From contig NZ_MVBK01000051.1 in the NCBI RefSeq assembly GCF_002000365.1, positions 17,108 through 59,937 of the forward strand: a DNA stretch of 42,830 nt, written 5' to 3'. This document shows, in pieces, positions 14,798-23,241 of this stretch (within the stretch, counting starts at the first letter, position 1; every line of letters starts with the position of its first letter). The DNA is from Thioalkalivibrio denitrificans (GTDB taxonomy: Bacteria > Pseudomonadota > Gammaproteobacteria > Ectothiorhodospirales > Ectothiorhodospiraceae). Under the pieces are notes generated by a model. The model had not been told where the DNA came from. It saw only the letters and a list, made by a program, of their open reading frames with translations, and did no database searches. The position numbers and the translations under genes were made by a program.

Positions 14798-16063
14798 TCA
14801 CGACGACTCGCTTTCAAACGCAGGCAGCTTCTTCTCCAGCAGTTCGCCCCGAATGCGCACGTAACTGGGCAGGCCGTTCTCGTAGGGGGGGTAGTCCTCA
14901 CCGTCGATGAGCGGGGCGAGGTGCCGGCGGCAGGCGGCAGAGATGCCGTAACCGTCCTCGGTGATGTACTCGCGGGGCAGGCCCTGCTCGATGTCGGCCA
15001 CCTGCTCCAGCGGCACCCGGTCCACGGTCCAGAGATAGGGCTCATCGCACAGGCGTTTGATCACGGGCATGAAGCCCGTGTGCCCTTCCACCGCGAAACG
15101 AACCGCCATGGCACCGGCGGCGTAGGCCTGCTCCACGTCCAGGCGCGAGGCGATGTGGCGTGCGGCGCGCTGGATGTAATCGGCCACCGCCCAGTGGACC
15201 TTGTGGCCGGTCTCTTCCTTGACCATGCGCGCCAGGATGGGCGCCACGCCACCGAGCTGCGTGTAGGCGAACACCTCGTGTTCCTGGGCCACGGTGAGCA
15301 GCTTGCCGTCGGGGCCCTTGAGGCCCTCGGAGGCCACCACCACGCAATAGCCGTGGGCCTTGATGATCGTGTTCAGGCGCTTCAGGAAATCCTCCTGATT
15401 GAACGGGATCTCGGCGAACAGGATCAGCATGGGCGGCGTGTTCTCCGCCTGCTGGGCAAGCGCCGCGGCCGCGGCCAGCCACCCGGCATGGCGCCCCATC
15501 ACCTCCATGATGAACACCTTGGTGCCGGAACTGGCCATGGATTCCACATCCATGCTGGCCTCGCGCACCACGGTGGCGATGAACTTGGCGGCGGAGCCGA
15601 ACCCGGGGCTGGTGTCGGTGCAGGCCAGATCGTTGTCGATGGTCTTGGGCACGCCGATGCTGCGAATGGGGTAGTCCATCTCGTCGGCGATACGCGCCAC
15701 CTTGAGCGCGGTGTCCATGGACCCTCCGCCGCCGTTGTAGAAGAAGTAGCCGACGTCATGGGCCCGGAACACCTCCACCAGACGCCGGTACTGTTCGGGG
15801 TGGGTGTCGGGATTGCCCAGGTCAAAGCGGCATGAGCCGAACGCGCCGCCGGGCGTATGGCGCAGGCCGGCGATGGTCGCGTCGCTCTCCCGTTCAAGAT
15901 CGATCAGTTCCTCCTTGAGCACGCCCAGGATGCCGTCCCGGGCGGCGAAGATGCGGCCGAAGGTCTCCGGGTAGCGGCGTACGGTCTGGATTACACCACA
16001 GGCGCTGGCGTTGATGACGGCGGTGACCCCGCCGGACTGGGCATACAACACGTTGTTGGGCAT
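14798..16063 (-). CDS. pfp: Diphosphate-type 6-phosphofructokinase
   Basis: A 421-residue phosphofructokinase family enzyme. PKTIDNDL (139-146) carries the Lys that in PPi-dependent enzymes replaces the Gly of ATP enzymes, and the catalytic Asp143. MGRHAGW (189-195) binds fructose 6-phosphate. The donor loop reads NGGGGSMDT (110-118), where PPi enzymes usually have GGxDS, so the donor-selecting pair is mixed. The length and the C-terminal half (GLPREYITEDGYGIS) match the PPi-PFK group of autotrophs and methylotrophs. It would interconvert fructose 6-phosphate and fructose 1,6-bisphosphate, possibly sedoheptulose phosphates too. It is divergent from fbp at 16361, giving opposing steps of the same node. 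PPi use is likely but not certain. Confidence 0.87.
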   Translation of the reverse strand: MPNNVLYAQSGGVTAVINASACGVIQTVRRYPETFGRIFAARDGILGVLKEELIDLERESDATIAGLRHTPGGAFGSCRFDLGNPDTHPEQYRRLVEVFRAHDVGYFFYNGGGGSMDTALKVARIADEMDYPIRSIGVPKTIDNDLACTDTSPGFGSAAKFIATVVREASMDVESMASSGTKVFIMEVMGRHAGWLAAAAALAQQAENTPPMLILFAEIPFNQEDFLKRLNTIIKAHGYCVVVASEGLKGPDGKLLTVAQEHEVFAYTQLGGVAPILARMVKEETGHKVHWAVADYIQRAARHIASRLDVEQAYAAGAMAVRFAVEGHTGFMPVIKRLCDEPYLWTVDRVPLEQVADIEQGLPREYITEDGYGISAACRRHLAPLIDGEDYPPYENGLPSYVRIRGELLEKKLPAFESESS

Positions 16064-16167
16064 CGGTATCCGGTTCCATGTTGGTGATGCGGGAGAACGC
16101 CGCCGGCAATGCTTCCCGAGGCAAAATCCGGGCCGCGGTAGGGGGATGCGCGCCGGTCAGGGCGTTT

Positions 16168-16176
16168 TGCTATGAT
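16168..16176 (+). promoter_or_regulatory. Extended -10 promoter candidate for fbp
   Basis: TGC-TATGAT is an extended -10 element (TGn plus 5/6 match). No good -35 lies 17 bases upstream. It would give a leader of about 180 bases before fbp. The rest of the 297-base divergent gap shows no gene or clear riboswitch. Confidence 0.4.
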
Positions 16177-16360
16177 ACGCGCCCTGATTTGACGGCCGCC
16201 TTGGCGCAATGTCAGTGCTTGCCCCCTCAGGTTAACAGCTTGCGGGTCCCGGGCAAGCCGGGGCATCGCGCCACCCGTCCTGCCCCGCTAAGGTGCTACG
16301 TGCACCGCCATCGATCAGGCGAGGCCCGGATTACCCTTAAACATTAGGAAGTCTGCAACC

Positions 16361-17371
16361 ATGCATATCGGCACCACGTTAACCAACTACATCATCGAGA
16401 CCCAGCGCAACTTCAAGGGCGCCACGGGTGAGTTCACCGGCCTGCTCAACGACATCGCCGTGGCCTGCAAGAAGATCTCCGACCTGGTCAACAAGGGCGA
16501 TCTGGTGGACATCCTGGGCAGCGCCGACTCGGAGAACGTACAGGGCGAGACCCAGAAGAAGATGGACGTGATCTCCAACGAGATCTTCATGGAGGCCCTG
16601 CAGCACAACGGTCACGTGGCCGGACTGGCCTCCGAAGAGGTGGACGACATCTGCCGGATGCCCAAGGACGCACCCCGGGGCCACTACCTGGTGCTGTTCG
16701 ACCCGCTGGACGGATCATCCAACATCGACGTGAACGTCTCCGTCGGCACCATCTTCTCCATCCTCAAGGCCTCGCCGCACCCCGGCGACCCGACCACCGA
16801 GGACTTCCTGCGCCCCGGCACCGAGCAGGTGGCGGCGGGCTACTGCCTGTACGGCCCTTCCACCATGATGGTGCTGACCACCGGGCAGGGCGTGAACATG
16901 TTCACTCTGGACCGCCACTTCGGCGAGTTCCTGCTCACCCACGAGAACATCACCATCCCGGAAGACACGAAGGAGTTCGCCATCAACGCCTCCAACATGC
17001 GTTTCTGGGAGGCCCCGGTGAAGCGCTACATCGACGAGTGCCTGCAGGGCAAGGAGGGCCCGCGAGGCAAGGACTTCAACATGCGCTGGGTGGCCTCCAT
17101 GGTGGCCGAGGTGCATCGCATCCTGACCCGCGGCGGCATCTTCATGTATCCCATGGACGAGAAGATCAAGGCCAAGGGCCAGGGCGGCAAGCTGCGCCTC
17201 ATGTACGAGGCCAACCCCATGAGTTTCATCATCGAGCAGGCCGGCGGTGCCAGCACCACCGGGCGCGAGCGCATCATGGACATGAAGCCCGAGCACATCC
17301 ACCAGCGCGTCCCGGTGGTGCTCGGGTCGAAGAACGAGGTGGACCTGGTTACGGCCTACCACCGGAGCTGA
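16361..17371 (+). CDS. fbp: Class I fructose-1,6-bisphosphatase
   Basis: A 336-residue class I FBPase. It hydrolyses fructose 1,6-bisphosphate to fructose 6-phosphate in gluconeogenesis and the Calvin cycle. The metal and phosphate site [20 protein letters not shown] (about 110-130), ASEEVDDI with its acidic ligands, and the late motif [20 protein letters not shown] are all intact; the length is normal. AGGAAG about 10 bases upstream supports the ATG at 16361. The divergent PPi-PFK gene makes the reverse reaction, so shared control at the intergenic region is plausible. A family A repeat begins 7 bases after the stop and probably serves as the mRNA end. Confidence 0.96.
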   Translation: MHIGTTLTNYIIETQRNFKGATGEFTGLLNDIAVACKKISDLVNKGDLVDILGSADSENVQGETQKKMDVISNEIFMEALQHNGHVAGLASEEVDDICRMPKDAPRGHYLVLFDPLDGSSNIDVNVSVGTIFSILKASPHPGDPTTEDFLRPGTEQVAAGYCLYGPSTMMVLTTGQGVNMFTLDRHFGEFLLTHENITIPEDTKEFAINASNMRFWEAPVKRYIDECLQGKEGPRGKDFNMRWVASMVAEVHRILTRGGIFMYPMDEKIKAKGQGGKLRLMYEANPMSFIIEQAGGASTTGRERIMDMKPEHIHQRVPVVLGSKNEVDLVTAYHRS

Positions 17372-17377
17372 TCAATG

Positions 17378-17517
17378 TTCTCTCGCGAAGACGCGAAGCC
17401 CGCCAAGAACTCAAAAGATCGAGAATAACTTCGTCTTTCTCTGCGTGCTTCGCGGCTTTGCGAGAGAAGAATGTCGTGTCTTGTCAAAGAAGCCTTACGT
17501 CTGCTTCGTGGTTGAAC
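17378..17517. repeat. Nested palindromic repeat, family A, copy d (partial)
   Basis: The inner arms TTCTCTCGCGAAGACGCGAA (17378-) and GCTTCGCGGCTTTGCGAGAG (17447-17466) pair, and a remnant outer right arm TGCTTCGTGGTTGAAC lies at 17502-17517. The outer left arm is absent. It separates fbp from the convergent patatin gene. Confidence 0.75.
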
Positions 17518-17533
17518 ACGATTCCCCGGATCG

Positions 17534-19291
17534 TCAGCGCAACAGGCCCCGTGTGCGCAGGTCCTCCTGGATGGCGCTCAGAGCCTTGTTGCGGCTCGCA
17601 TTGCGGATCTGCCGGGTGACGATGGCGTCGATGAGGCGGCTGAGCAGGCGTCTGTCCTTGAGCCCGAGGAAGTCCAGACCCCGATGCACCATCGCCCTCG
17701 CCAGGACCTCGGCGCGCGCGTCCATGCCGTCCTGAAGGCGCGCTTTCACGTCATTCCACTTGAGTTGCGGCCAGGGGCGTTCGGGCACCGCCCGGCGGGC
17801 ATTGCCCACCAGCGGAACGAGTTGCACGAAGTCCCGGTCCACCTTCTCCGTGCCGCCCGGTCCGCGCCGTCGCGGCTGGTAGTCCTCCAGCCGACCGTCG
17901 GCCTCCATGCGCACCACCCAGTCCCGCACGATGGGATTGTTGCGGTGGATGACCAGGTGGTCGCGCAGGAACTTCTGGGCGTTGCGCCGGCCCAGCTGGA
18001 AGTCATGCATGCGCAGTTGCGCATCCACGAAGCCGGCAAACCCGCCCAGTCCACCCGAGGCGATATGGGTCTCCATTCCCTTGCGGTCGCCCCGGCGCGG
18101 CGCGATGAGAAACCGGCTGTAGATGTCCTCGTGCATGGCCAGCATCACTTCCTCGGGCTTGAACCGGGCCTGATTCTTGAGCGTCGGCAGCAACGCGAAG
18201 GCAGAGCCCAGGATGTCGGGCATTTCACCGTGCTCCGGCACACTGGGACCGATGTCGTCCGGGAAGGGATCGATCATGAGTACGGCCCGATCGGCTTTCT
18301 CCGGGTGGCGCTCGTTGTGCACATCCGGCGCACCCGACAGGGCCACCCGTGCGGCCTCCAGAGGCTCGTTGTTGATCAGCCCGCCGTCCACACTCCAGAA
18401 CTCGTAGGGTCGCATCAGGTGCGGCGGGCAGTCCGGGCGGATGCTCGGCGGCTCCTCATCCAGCGACACGCCCGCCGGTCGTGCCCACGGCCGGGCCTCG
18501 TAACAGCGCAGGTCGTTCTTCAGGGCCCGCGCCGGCAGACCCACCGGAAACGCCGAGGTGGCCAGCGCGGCGTCGCGCACGCCCTCCCAGCCGTCGTCGG
18601 GCGTGCCCAGGGTGCCTTCGAAATTCACCGCCGTGGCGCCCGGCGGCAGCCCCTCGCCCTCTCCGCCCGTGGTGCCGAACACCGCGAAGTGCGCATGATC
18701 CGCGTGACTGATGACGCGGTGGCCGCGAATGCCGTCGTCGGTGACCATGTTGATCAGGTAAGGCACGCCGCGCAGGTTGGTAACCTTGAGAAAGAGCTGC
18801 AGCGGATTGGCGAACCAGGGCATGCCGCCAAGCGGCGGGCTGTGGCGCACCGTGGCGATGGCCTCGTCGGCGATGCGCGCAACCGGGTCGCCGTTAAGCA
18901 GCGAGGGCACATGGCGCTCCCTGATATCCCCAGTGTCCAGCATCGTCGTGAGATCCACGTCGCGCACCCAACACCGGTAGAAGAGATTGCGTGATGCGTT
19001 GGCCGGTTTCGCGGCCGTGGTGGCCTTGTGCAGATCGCGCACCGGATGATGGCGAGTGAACGGCACCATGGCCGTCAGCGCCGAGGCGATGCCGCCCGCC
19101 GACGCCCCCGCCACCGCACGAATCTGTATGCGATGGTCGGGCACCTCCCCGGGCGTCTTTGCCTTCGCGTCCTCCCAGTCCTGCAGGGCCTCGAACAGAA
19201 AATCCAGGACACCAGCGGTATACGCACCTGCGGAAACGGCGCCCGCCATGACGAGGCCGAGCTCGAAAGTGCCGGGTTCGGGTTTGCGCAT
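17534..19291 (-). CDS. Patatin-like phospholipase family protein
   Basis: A 585-residue patatin-domain serine hydrolase. The N-terminus ELGLVMAGAVSAGAYTAGVL is the oxyanion/P-loop region, GASAGG gives the nucleophile Ser64, and WSVDGGLINNEPLE carries the catalytic Asp (DGG). It would hydrolyse acyl groups from lipids; the long C-terminal half is not otherwise recognised. There is no signal peptide, so it is probably cytoplasmic or peripheral at the membrane. AAAGGAGTG just upstream of the ATG at 19291 fixes the start. The same frame remains open for 57 more codons through a repeat (peptide LPLPQGEGRGEGG), which should not be included. It is the last gene of a long minus-strand run. Confidence 0.87.
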   Translation of the reverse strand: MRKPEPGTFELGLVMAGAVSAGAYTAGVLDFLFEALQDWEDAKAKTPGEVPDHRIQIRAVAGASAGGIASALTAMVPFTRHHPVRDLHKATTAAKPANASRNLFYRCWVRDVDLTTMLDTGDIRERHVPSLLNGDPVARIADEAIATVRHSPPLGGMPWFANPLQLFLKVTNLRGVPYLINMVTDDGIRGHRVISHADHAHFAVFGTTGGEGEGLPPGATAVNFEGTLGTPDDGWEGVRDAALATSAFPVGLPARALKNDLRCYEARPWARPAGVSLDEEPPSIRPDCPPHLMRPYEFWSVDGGLINNEPLEAARVALSGAPDVHNERHPEKADRAVLMIDPFPDDIGPSVPEHGEMPDILGSAFALLPTLKNQARFKPEEVMLAMHEDIYSRFLIAPRRGDRKGMETHIASGGLGGFAGFVDAQLRMHDFQLGRRNAQKFLRDHLVIHRNNPIVRDWVVRMEADGRLEDYQPRRRGPGGTEKVDRDFVQLVPLVGNARRAVPERPWPQLKWNDVKARLQDGMDARAEVLARAMVHRGLDFLGLKDRRLLSRLIDAIVTRQIRNASRNKALSAIQEDLRTRGLLR

Positions 19292-19304
19292 GGGACACTC
19301 CTTT

Positions 19305-19541
19305 GAAGTTAGAAGTGTGAATTGGGAAGTGAGAATAACACCACCCTCACCCCGGCCCTCTCCCTGAGGGAGAGGGAGAACGGCGTAACCGCCTTTTGTG
19401 CTCCCTCCCCCGCATCGCGGGGGAGGGTTGGGGAGGGGGCCTTCCCCCTTCCCAATTCCCACTTCTCACTTCACTTCCCCCTTCCCAATTCCCACTTCTC
19501 ACTTCATACCCCCCTTCCCAATTCACACTTCCCACTTTAAG
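19305..19541. repeat. Composite palindromic repeat, AATTGGGAAGTG family, copy 1
   Basis: Outer arms made of GTGTGAATTGGGAAGTGAG (19315-) and repeated CCCAATTCCCACTTCTCACTTC (19456-19540) enclose two inner hairpins: CCCTCTCCCTGAGGGAGAGG (19356-) and CTCCCTCCCCCGC...GCGGGGGAGGG (19402-). The right outer unit is present three times in tandem with spacing of about 38 bases. It overlaps the 3' end of the GIY-YIG frame. Confidence 0.8.
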
Positions 19542-19892
19542 AAGGTGTGCCCCGCACCCTGCCCTACAGTCGCTTGCGCCGAAGCCGGGAACGATCACTT
19601 CGCCCGGCACGCGCCGGTTCACGACACACTCGGCCTCGTCGAACAGCGCGACATCAACGACCGTCACCCGGGGATGCGCGAGCAGATAGTCGATGTGCCA
19701 GCGCAGGCGCTTGTCCCGCGACAGGTGCCGCTTCAGACGCGCCGCCATCCCCCGGCGCGCGCTGCCCGTGTACGTGTAGTAACCGGCGGAAAGCTCGAAA
19801 GTCCCGAGCCGCCCCACCCGAAGCCGCAGGGCCTCATCCACCACGATCAGTAGCTGGTAGGTTGCTACACGATTTTCCTTGCCACTTGCCAC
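19347..19892 (-). CDS. GIY-YIG nuclease-like (DUF123) protein with a repeat-derived tail
   Basis: A 181-codon frame. Residues 10-118 form a DUF123-type GIY-YIG-related domain: TYQLLIVVDEALRLRVGRLG, AGYYTYTGSARRG (GIY-YIG core), RLRWHIDYLLAH, and FGASDCRAGCGAHLL, the usual C-terminal Cys/His motif. From about residue 119 the frame is encoded by the neighbouring repeat (GSVNWEGG, VRSGNWEGG twice), so about 63 residues are not ancestral. The GTG start at 19892 also lies in a short repeat (GGCAAGTGGCAAG) and is only 6 bases after the in-frame TAA of the upstream thioredoxin-fold gene. Function is probably nucleic-acid related; whether the tailed protein is stable is unknown. Confidence 0.7.
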   Translation of the reverse strand: MASGKENRVATYQLLIVVDEALRLRVGRLGTFELSAGYYTYTGSARRGMAARLKRHLSRDKRLRWHIDYLLAHPRVTVVDVALFDEAECVVNRRVPGEVIVPGFGASDCRAGCGAHLLKVGSVNWEGGYEVRSGNWEGGSEVRSGNWEGGRPPPQPSPAMRGREHKRRLRRSPSPSGRGPG

Positions 19893-19898
19893 TTGAGG

Positions 19899-21482
19899 TT
19901 AGTTGCCGGCCCATCTGCGATGGGCCAGTACCCCAAGCGCCATGTCGTCGGGATCGCCGCCGCTGACCAGCTCAAGCTGGTCCAGGGCCATATCCATCCA
20001 GCGTGCGCGGCGCTCGTCCGACAGGGCCTCCTGCGGAACCTGCCCGACCCGCGCAGGACCGGTGAGCATCCAGGCGAGGGCGGCGTGGGTGCGGGATTCG
20101 GTCCAGGGCTCCAGTTCGGGATCGAGCCGCTCGGCAAAGCCGTTCACTTCCTCCACATGATGCTCGGCGATGCGCTCGAGCAGTTCGAGCCCACGCGCTC
20201 GCGCCTGCTCGTCGCCCGTGGCCTCGTAGAAACTCCACCAGGCTGCGGCCGGCCACACCTGCGCAGGGAGATACCCCGCCAGTTGGGGTTCGCCATCGTG
20301 CGGACGGAAGTGATAATAGCCGCCGTCGGCACGTGCCAGGCGTTCATCGAGACCTTCCAGCGCCTCGGCCGCCCACGCCAGGTACTCCGGCTCGTCCAGA
20401 GCACGGGCCGCACGCACCAGCGCCACGATGGCCTGGCCGCTCACGTCCGCGTACTGCACCCGCTCCACGGCGGGCGGGCTCAGTCCTTCGCGCTCTTCGG
20501 GTGGCAGGGCGTAGTAATCCGGATCCGAGTACTGGCTGTTCCAGAACGCATTGAGCTCGGAATCCCACAATCGATCGCGAAGATAGGACAACGCACTGCG
20601 TACGGCAGCGGCATCCACGTCGCGCCCGAGCACCTCATGGGCATCGGACAGCAGCCACACCAGCATGGCGTTGAGCCCCAGCACCTTCGAGGTCTCCACG
20701 GCCGTGACCGGATTGGGGTTGTCGGGGTCGTAGAAGAAGAAGAATCCGCCGTCGACCGGATCGTATAGATCCTCGCGCAGCACATCGACCATTCCGGGAA
20801 TGCGCTCCGCCCACTCGGGCTCATGGAGCAGCATCCGGTACGTCATGGGCTGGGGCCGCTTGCTCAGCGTGCCGACCACCGAGGCGCCGCTCAGGCGCCC
20901 GGTGTGCGCCTCGTAGGTCTCATCGAGAAATGCGAGAAACGAGTCCGGATCGGAATCGAGCAGACTCTCGAGCCCTTCCGGAACGGCGCCCGCGGTGGTC
21001 AGGGTGGCCACCTGCCGCAGGAGCCCCTGCAGATCGCCCGGACCGACATGCCCCGTGAAGCGCCCGAGGGGCTCAGCCTCGGAATCCATCAGAACGGTAA
21101 AGGGCAGACCCCGCCCACCGAGGCGCGTGAACAGGTCGCGGCGCTTGTCCAGGTTGATGAGCACGGGAACGAAATCCCGTTCGATGGCGACCACGGTGTC
21201 CGGGTGCTCCAGCGTCTCGTCCTGGTACTCGCGACACCAGGTGCACCACTGTCCGTGAAAGTAGACAAACAGGCCCTTTCCGTCGCGCGCCGCCGCCTCA
21301 CGCGCCTCGGCACCCCATTCCTGCCAGTCGATGGCCGACCCCCGCGGGTAGTCATCCAGGGGCACCTCGTCGACATCCGGCGCCGGCTCGGGCGGGTCCT
21401 CGTGTTCGGTCATCCAGGGCCACAGCAGAAGCACAAGGGCCACCAGGACGGCCACGATCACTATGACGGTATGTCGTCGCAT
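19899..21482 (-). CDS. Membrane-anchored thioredoxin-fold protein, YyaL/DUF255-like
   Basis: A 527-residue protein. Residues 5-22 form an N-terminal membrane anchor or uncleaved signal, followed by an acidic-proline linker and a thioredoxin-fold domain (about 50-165) with the active-site motif WCTWC (Cys80, Cys83) and the cis-Pro region GLPFTVL. The C-terminal part (about 190-520) is alpha-helical with Trp/Tyr-rich repeats (DPVDGGFFFFYDP, GGYYHFRP, WPAAAWWSFYEA), like the alpha/alpha-barrel of YyaL/DUF255 proteins. It probably works on the periplasmic side as a thiol-disulfide or unknown processing factor. The ribosome site is weak (AAAGG touches the ATG). It is coupled to the GIY-YIG frame downstream. 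Confidence 0.75.
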   Translation of the reverse strand: MRRHTVIVIVAVLVALVLLLWPWMTEHEDPPEPAPDVDEVPLDDYPRGSAIDWQEWGAEAREAAARDGKGLFVYFHGQWCTWCREYQDETLEHPDTVVAIERDFVPVLINLDKRRDLFTRLGGRGLPFTVLMDSEAEPLGRFTGHVGPGDLQGLLRQVATLTTAGAVPEGLESLLDSDPDSFLAFLDETYEAHTGRLSGASVVGTLSKRPQPMTYRMLLHEPEWAERIPGMVDVLREDLYDPVDGGFFFFYDPDNPNPVTAVETSKVLGLNAMLVWLLSDAHEVLGRDVDAAAVRSALSYLRDRLWDSELNAFWNSQYSDPDYYALPPEEREGLSPPAVERVQYADVSGQAIVALVRAARALDEPEYLAWAAEALEGLDERLARADGGYYHFRPHDGEPQLAGYLPAQVWPAAAWWSFYEATGDEQARARGLELLERIAEHHVEEVNGFAERLDPELEPWTESRTHAALAWMLTGPARVGQVPQEALSDERRARWMDMALDQLELVSGGDPDDMALGVLAHRRWAGN

Positions 21483-21566
21483 CCTTTCAGTTTAGGCAAA
21501 AATCACCCGAATCGGTTCACGTTTGCCTGCGGCCTTGCACTCCGGTGCCTTCGAAGTTCAAGGACC

Positions 21567-21898
21567 TGTTTAACCACGAAGCACACGAAGGGCACGAAGA
21601 AAAGATGATGGGCTGTCGGGATACGGGACTTATCTGACATCGCGGGCCCGCACCGCCGTTCGGTGCCTTCGTTGGCGCAAGAGATATGTCTCTCGCAAAG
21701 CCGCGAAGCCCGCTAAGAAAAGACAAGTTCAAAATTCTTGTGTTTTCTTGGCGGGCTTCGCGGCTTCGCGAGAGTCCCTGCATTTATTGTCAACAAGGCC
21801 ACCAATCGGAAAGGCGGATCGGCAACATCAACCGGAACCCGAATCTCCACAGCCCAAGATCTTTTCTTCGTGCCCTTCGTGTGCTTCGTGGTTAAACA
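21567..21898. repeat. Nested palindromic repeat, family A, copy e (full length, 40-bp perfect ends)
   Basis: The outer arms 21567-21606 and 21859-21898 are 40-bp perfect reverse complements (starting TGTTTAACCACGAAGCACAC). The inner arms 21690-21721 and 21743-21774 pair at 30 of 32 positions. The 332-bp unit lies between two minus-strand genes and matches copy c in size and order of tiers. Confidence 0.88.
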
Positions 21899-21909
21899 TG
21901 TCTTGCCCC

Positions 21910-22398
21910 TCAATCCAGATACGAATCGACAAGCTGCCAGGTGATGTTGCCGTAGGCGACCTCGTATTCGAACAGGGCCTGGCCGCGGATGTGGCCATCC
22001 TCGAACACGGCGAGCACCCAGCGGTCGTTGAGTACGTGAATGGCCTCGGGGACGAAGTACATCTGCCCGCCCAGCACGGGCTCATGGGGAATGAGTTCCG
22101 GCTGGCCGGCCAGGTCCTCCGCCAGGCGTTGCGCCGGGTTGCTCAGGCCGAGCCGGTGCAGACGACGCACATCGGCATTGGTCAGGCCCACCTGCGCCGG
22201 CACCTGGACCTCGCGGTCGGTATAGCGGGCCAGATGCATCTGCAGGCGCAGGTTCTCCTCGTTGGCCGCGGCCAGATCCTGCTCGAGTCCCGCGCCGCGC
22301 AGCATGTAGATGAACATCACCACCACGAGAAACACCATGAAACCGGCCCATACCAGGCGTTCGGCAGTGCGTGAGTGGCGGCCGTTTTCTTCGGACAT
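21910..22398 (-). CDS. Single-pass membrane protein of unknown function
   Basis: A 162-residue protein not assigned to a family. Residues 16-33 are a hydrophobic segment (LVWAGFMVFLVVVMFIYML) preceded by Arg and Glu, giving a probable N-in anchor. Residues 36-58 look like a short coiled coil (GLEQDLAAANEENLRLQMHL). The rest (about 70-162) is a soluble domain with strand-like stretches (MYFVPEAIHVLNDRWVLAVF, ALFEYEV) that probably faces the periplasm. GGAGG is about 11 bases before the ATG. It lies 43 bases downstream of the CinA/MoaB-like gene on the same strand and may share its mRNA. Confidence 0.7.
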   Translation of the reverse strand: MSEENGRHSRTAERLVWAGFMVFLVVVMFIYMLRGAGLEQDLAAANEENLRLQMHLARYTDREVQVPAQVGLTNADVRRLHRLGLSNPAQRLAEDLAGQPELIPHEPVLGGQMYFVPEAIHVLNDRWVLAVFEDGHIRGQALFEYEVAYGNITWQLVDSYLD

Positions 22399-22441
22399 GG
22401 CTGTGCAGAACCTCCGTTGCTTTCAGGGCACGATGTCCGGG

Positions 22442-23212
22442 CTATGCCGAGCCCGGAACGTCGTCGCCGGATACCTCGCGATGTTCCCAGCGCACGTGGC
22501 GCATGGACAGTTCCCGCTCCAGCCATTGCGTGGCCGCGGCGACCCGGGCTTCCACGCCACGAATGCCCAGCTCGATCTGGCGCGGAATGCGGGAACTGGG
22601 CAGGCTGGACAGGCGCACATCCGGGAAACGTTCCACCATGACTTCCATCAGCGGAACGAGTTCGCTCTCCGCGGCATCGTGCAACACCAGCAGATGCTCC
22701 ACCCGCACCACGTAAGACGCCAGATGCGCGTAGTGCGTATCCAGCACCCATTCCACCATGGGCCAGGCCATGTTCGGAAAACCCGGCACGCAGTGGTGAT
22801 CCCTGAGACTGAAGCCGGGCACCTGGTTCACCGGATTCGGAATCAGCGCGCATCCCAACGGCAGTTCCGCCATGCGGATGCGATTGGGGTAGGCGGATTC
22901 GCCGAAGCGCTTCTCGATCAAGGCCACCGCCTCCGGATGGTGTGCCAGCTCCACGCCCGCTGCCCTGGCGAAGCAGGGCCGGGTCAGGTCATCCGGCGTG
23001 GCGCCGATGCCGCCGAAACAGAACACCAGGTCACCGCCCGACAGCGTCTCGCGAAAACTGCGCACCAGCAGGTCCTCGTCATCGCCCACCAGGCGCACCC
23101 AGTCCAGCTGCAGCCCCCGGCGCGCAAGGGTCCCCATCAGGAACGTCTGGTGCCTGTCCAGACGCTTTCCGGAAAGAATCTCGTCCCCGATGATCAGTGC
23201 GCCGATGTGCAT
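22442..23212 (-). CDS. Molybdopterin-binding (CinA/MoaB-like) protein
   Basis: A 256-residue protein of the CinA N-terminal/MoaB-MogA fold. HIGALIIGDEILSGKRLDRH is the start of the domain, and VFCFGGIGATPDDLTRP is the GGxGxTPDD signature for binding molybdopterin-like nucleotides. The C-terminal region (about 170-256) is not the CinA amidase domain and is shorter than full CinA. Roles in such proteins include cofactor handling and NAD-derived nucleotide repair; the exact role here is unknown. The ATG at 23212 is used because the 17 codons before it come from the HRGHRGH-type repeat and the domain starts at MHIGA. Confidence 0.82.
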   Translation of the reverse strand: MHIGALIIGDEILSGKRLDRHQTFLMGTLARRGLQLDWVRLVGDDEDLLVRSFRETLSGGDLVFCFGGIGATPDDLTRPCFARAAGVELAHHPEAVALIEKRFGESAYPNRIRMAELPLGCALIPNPVNQVPGFSLRDHHCVPGFPNMAWPMVEWVLDTHYAHLASYVVRVEHLLVLHDAAESELVPLMEVMVERFPDVRLSSLPSSRIPRQIELGIRGVEARVAAATQWLERELSMRHVRWEHREVSGDDVPGSA

Positions 23213-23241
23213 GTCGAAATGTGTCGGTACCGATGTTCTTG

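Noticed and set aside
14786-15835. Plus-strand frame of about 350 codons over the pfp gene
   Set aside because: Antisense shadow; the minus strand encodes a full phosphofructokinase.
16064-16360. tRNA or riboswitch in the leader of fbp
   Set aside because: No cloverleaf or known riboswitch core could be drawn; only an extended -10 was kept.
17684-18994. Plus-strand frame of about 436 codons over the patatin gene
   Set aside because: Antisense shadow with His/Arg-rich composition; the patatin nucleophile and Asp motifs are on the minus strand.
19292-19462. N-terminal extension of the patatin frame (peptide LPLPQGEGRGEGG)
   Set aside because: It is repeat sequence; the ATG at 19291 has a strong AAAGGAG ribosome site and fits the domain start.
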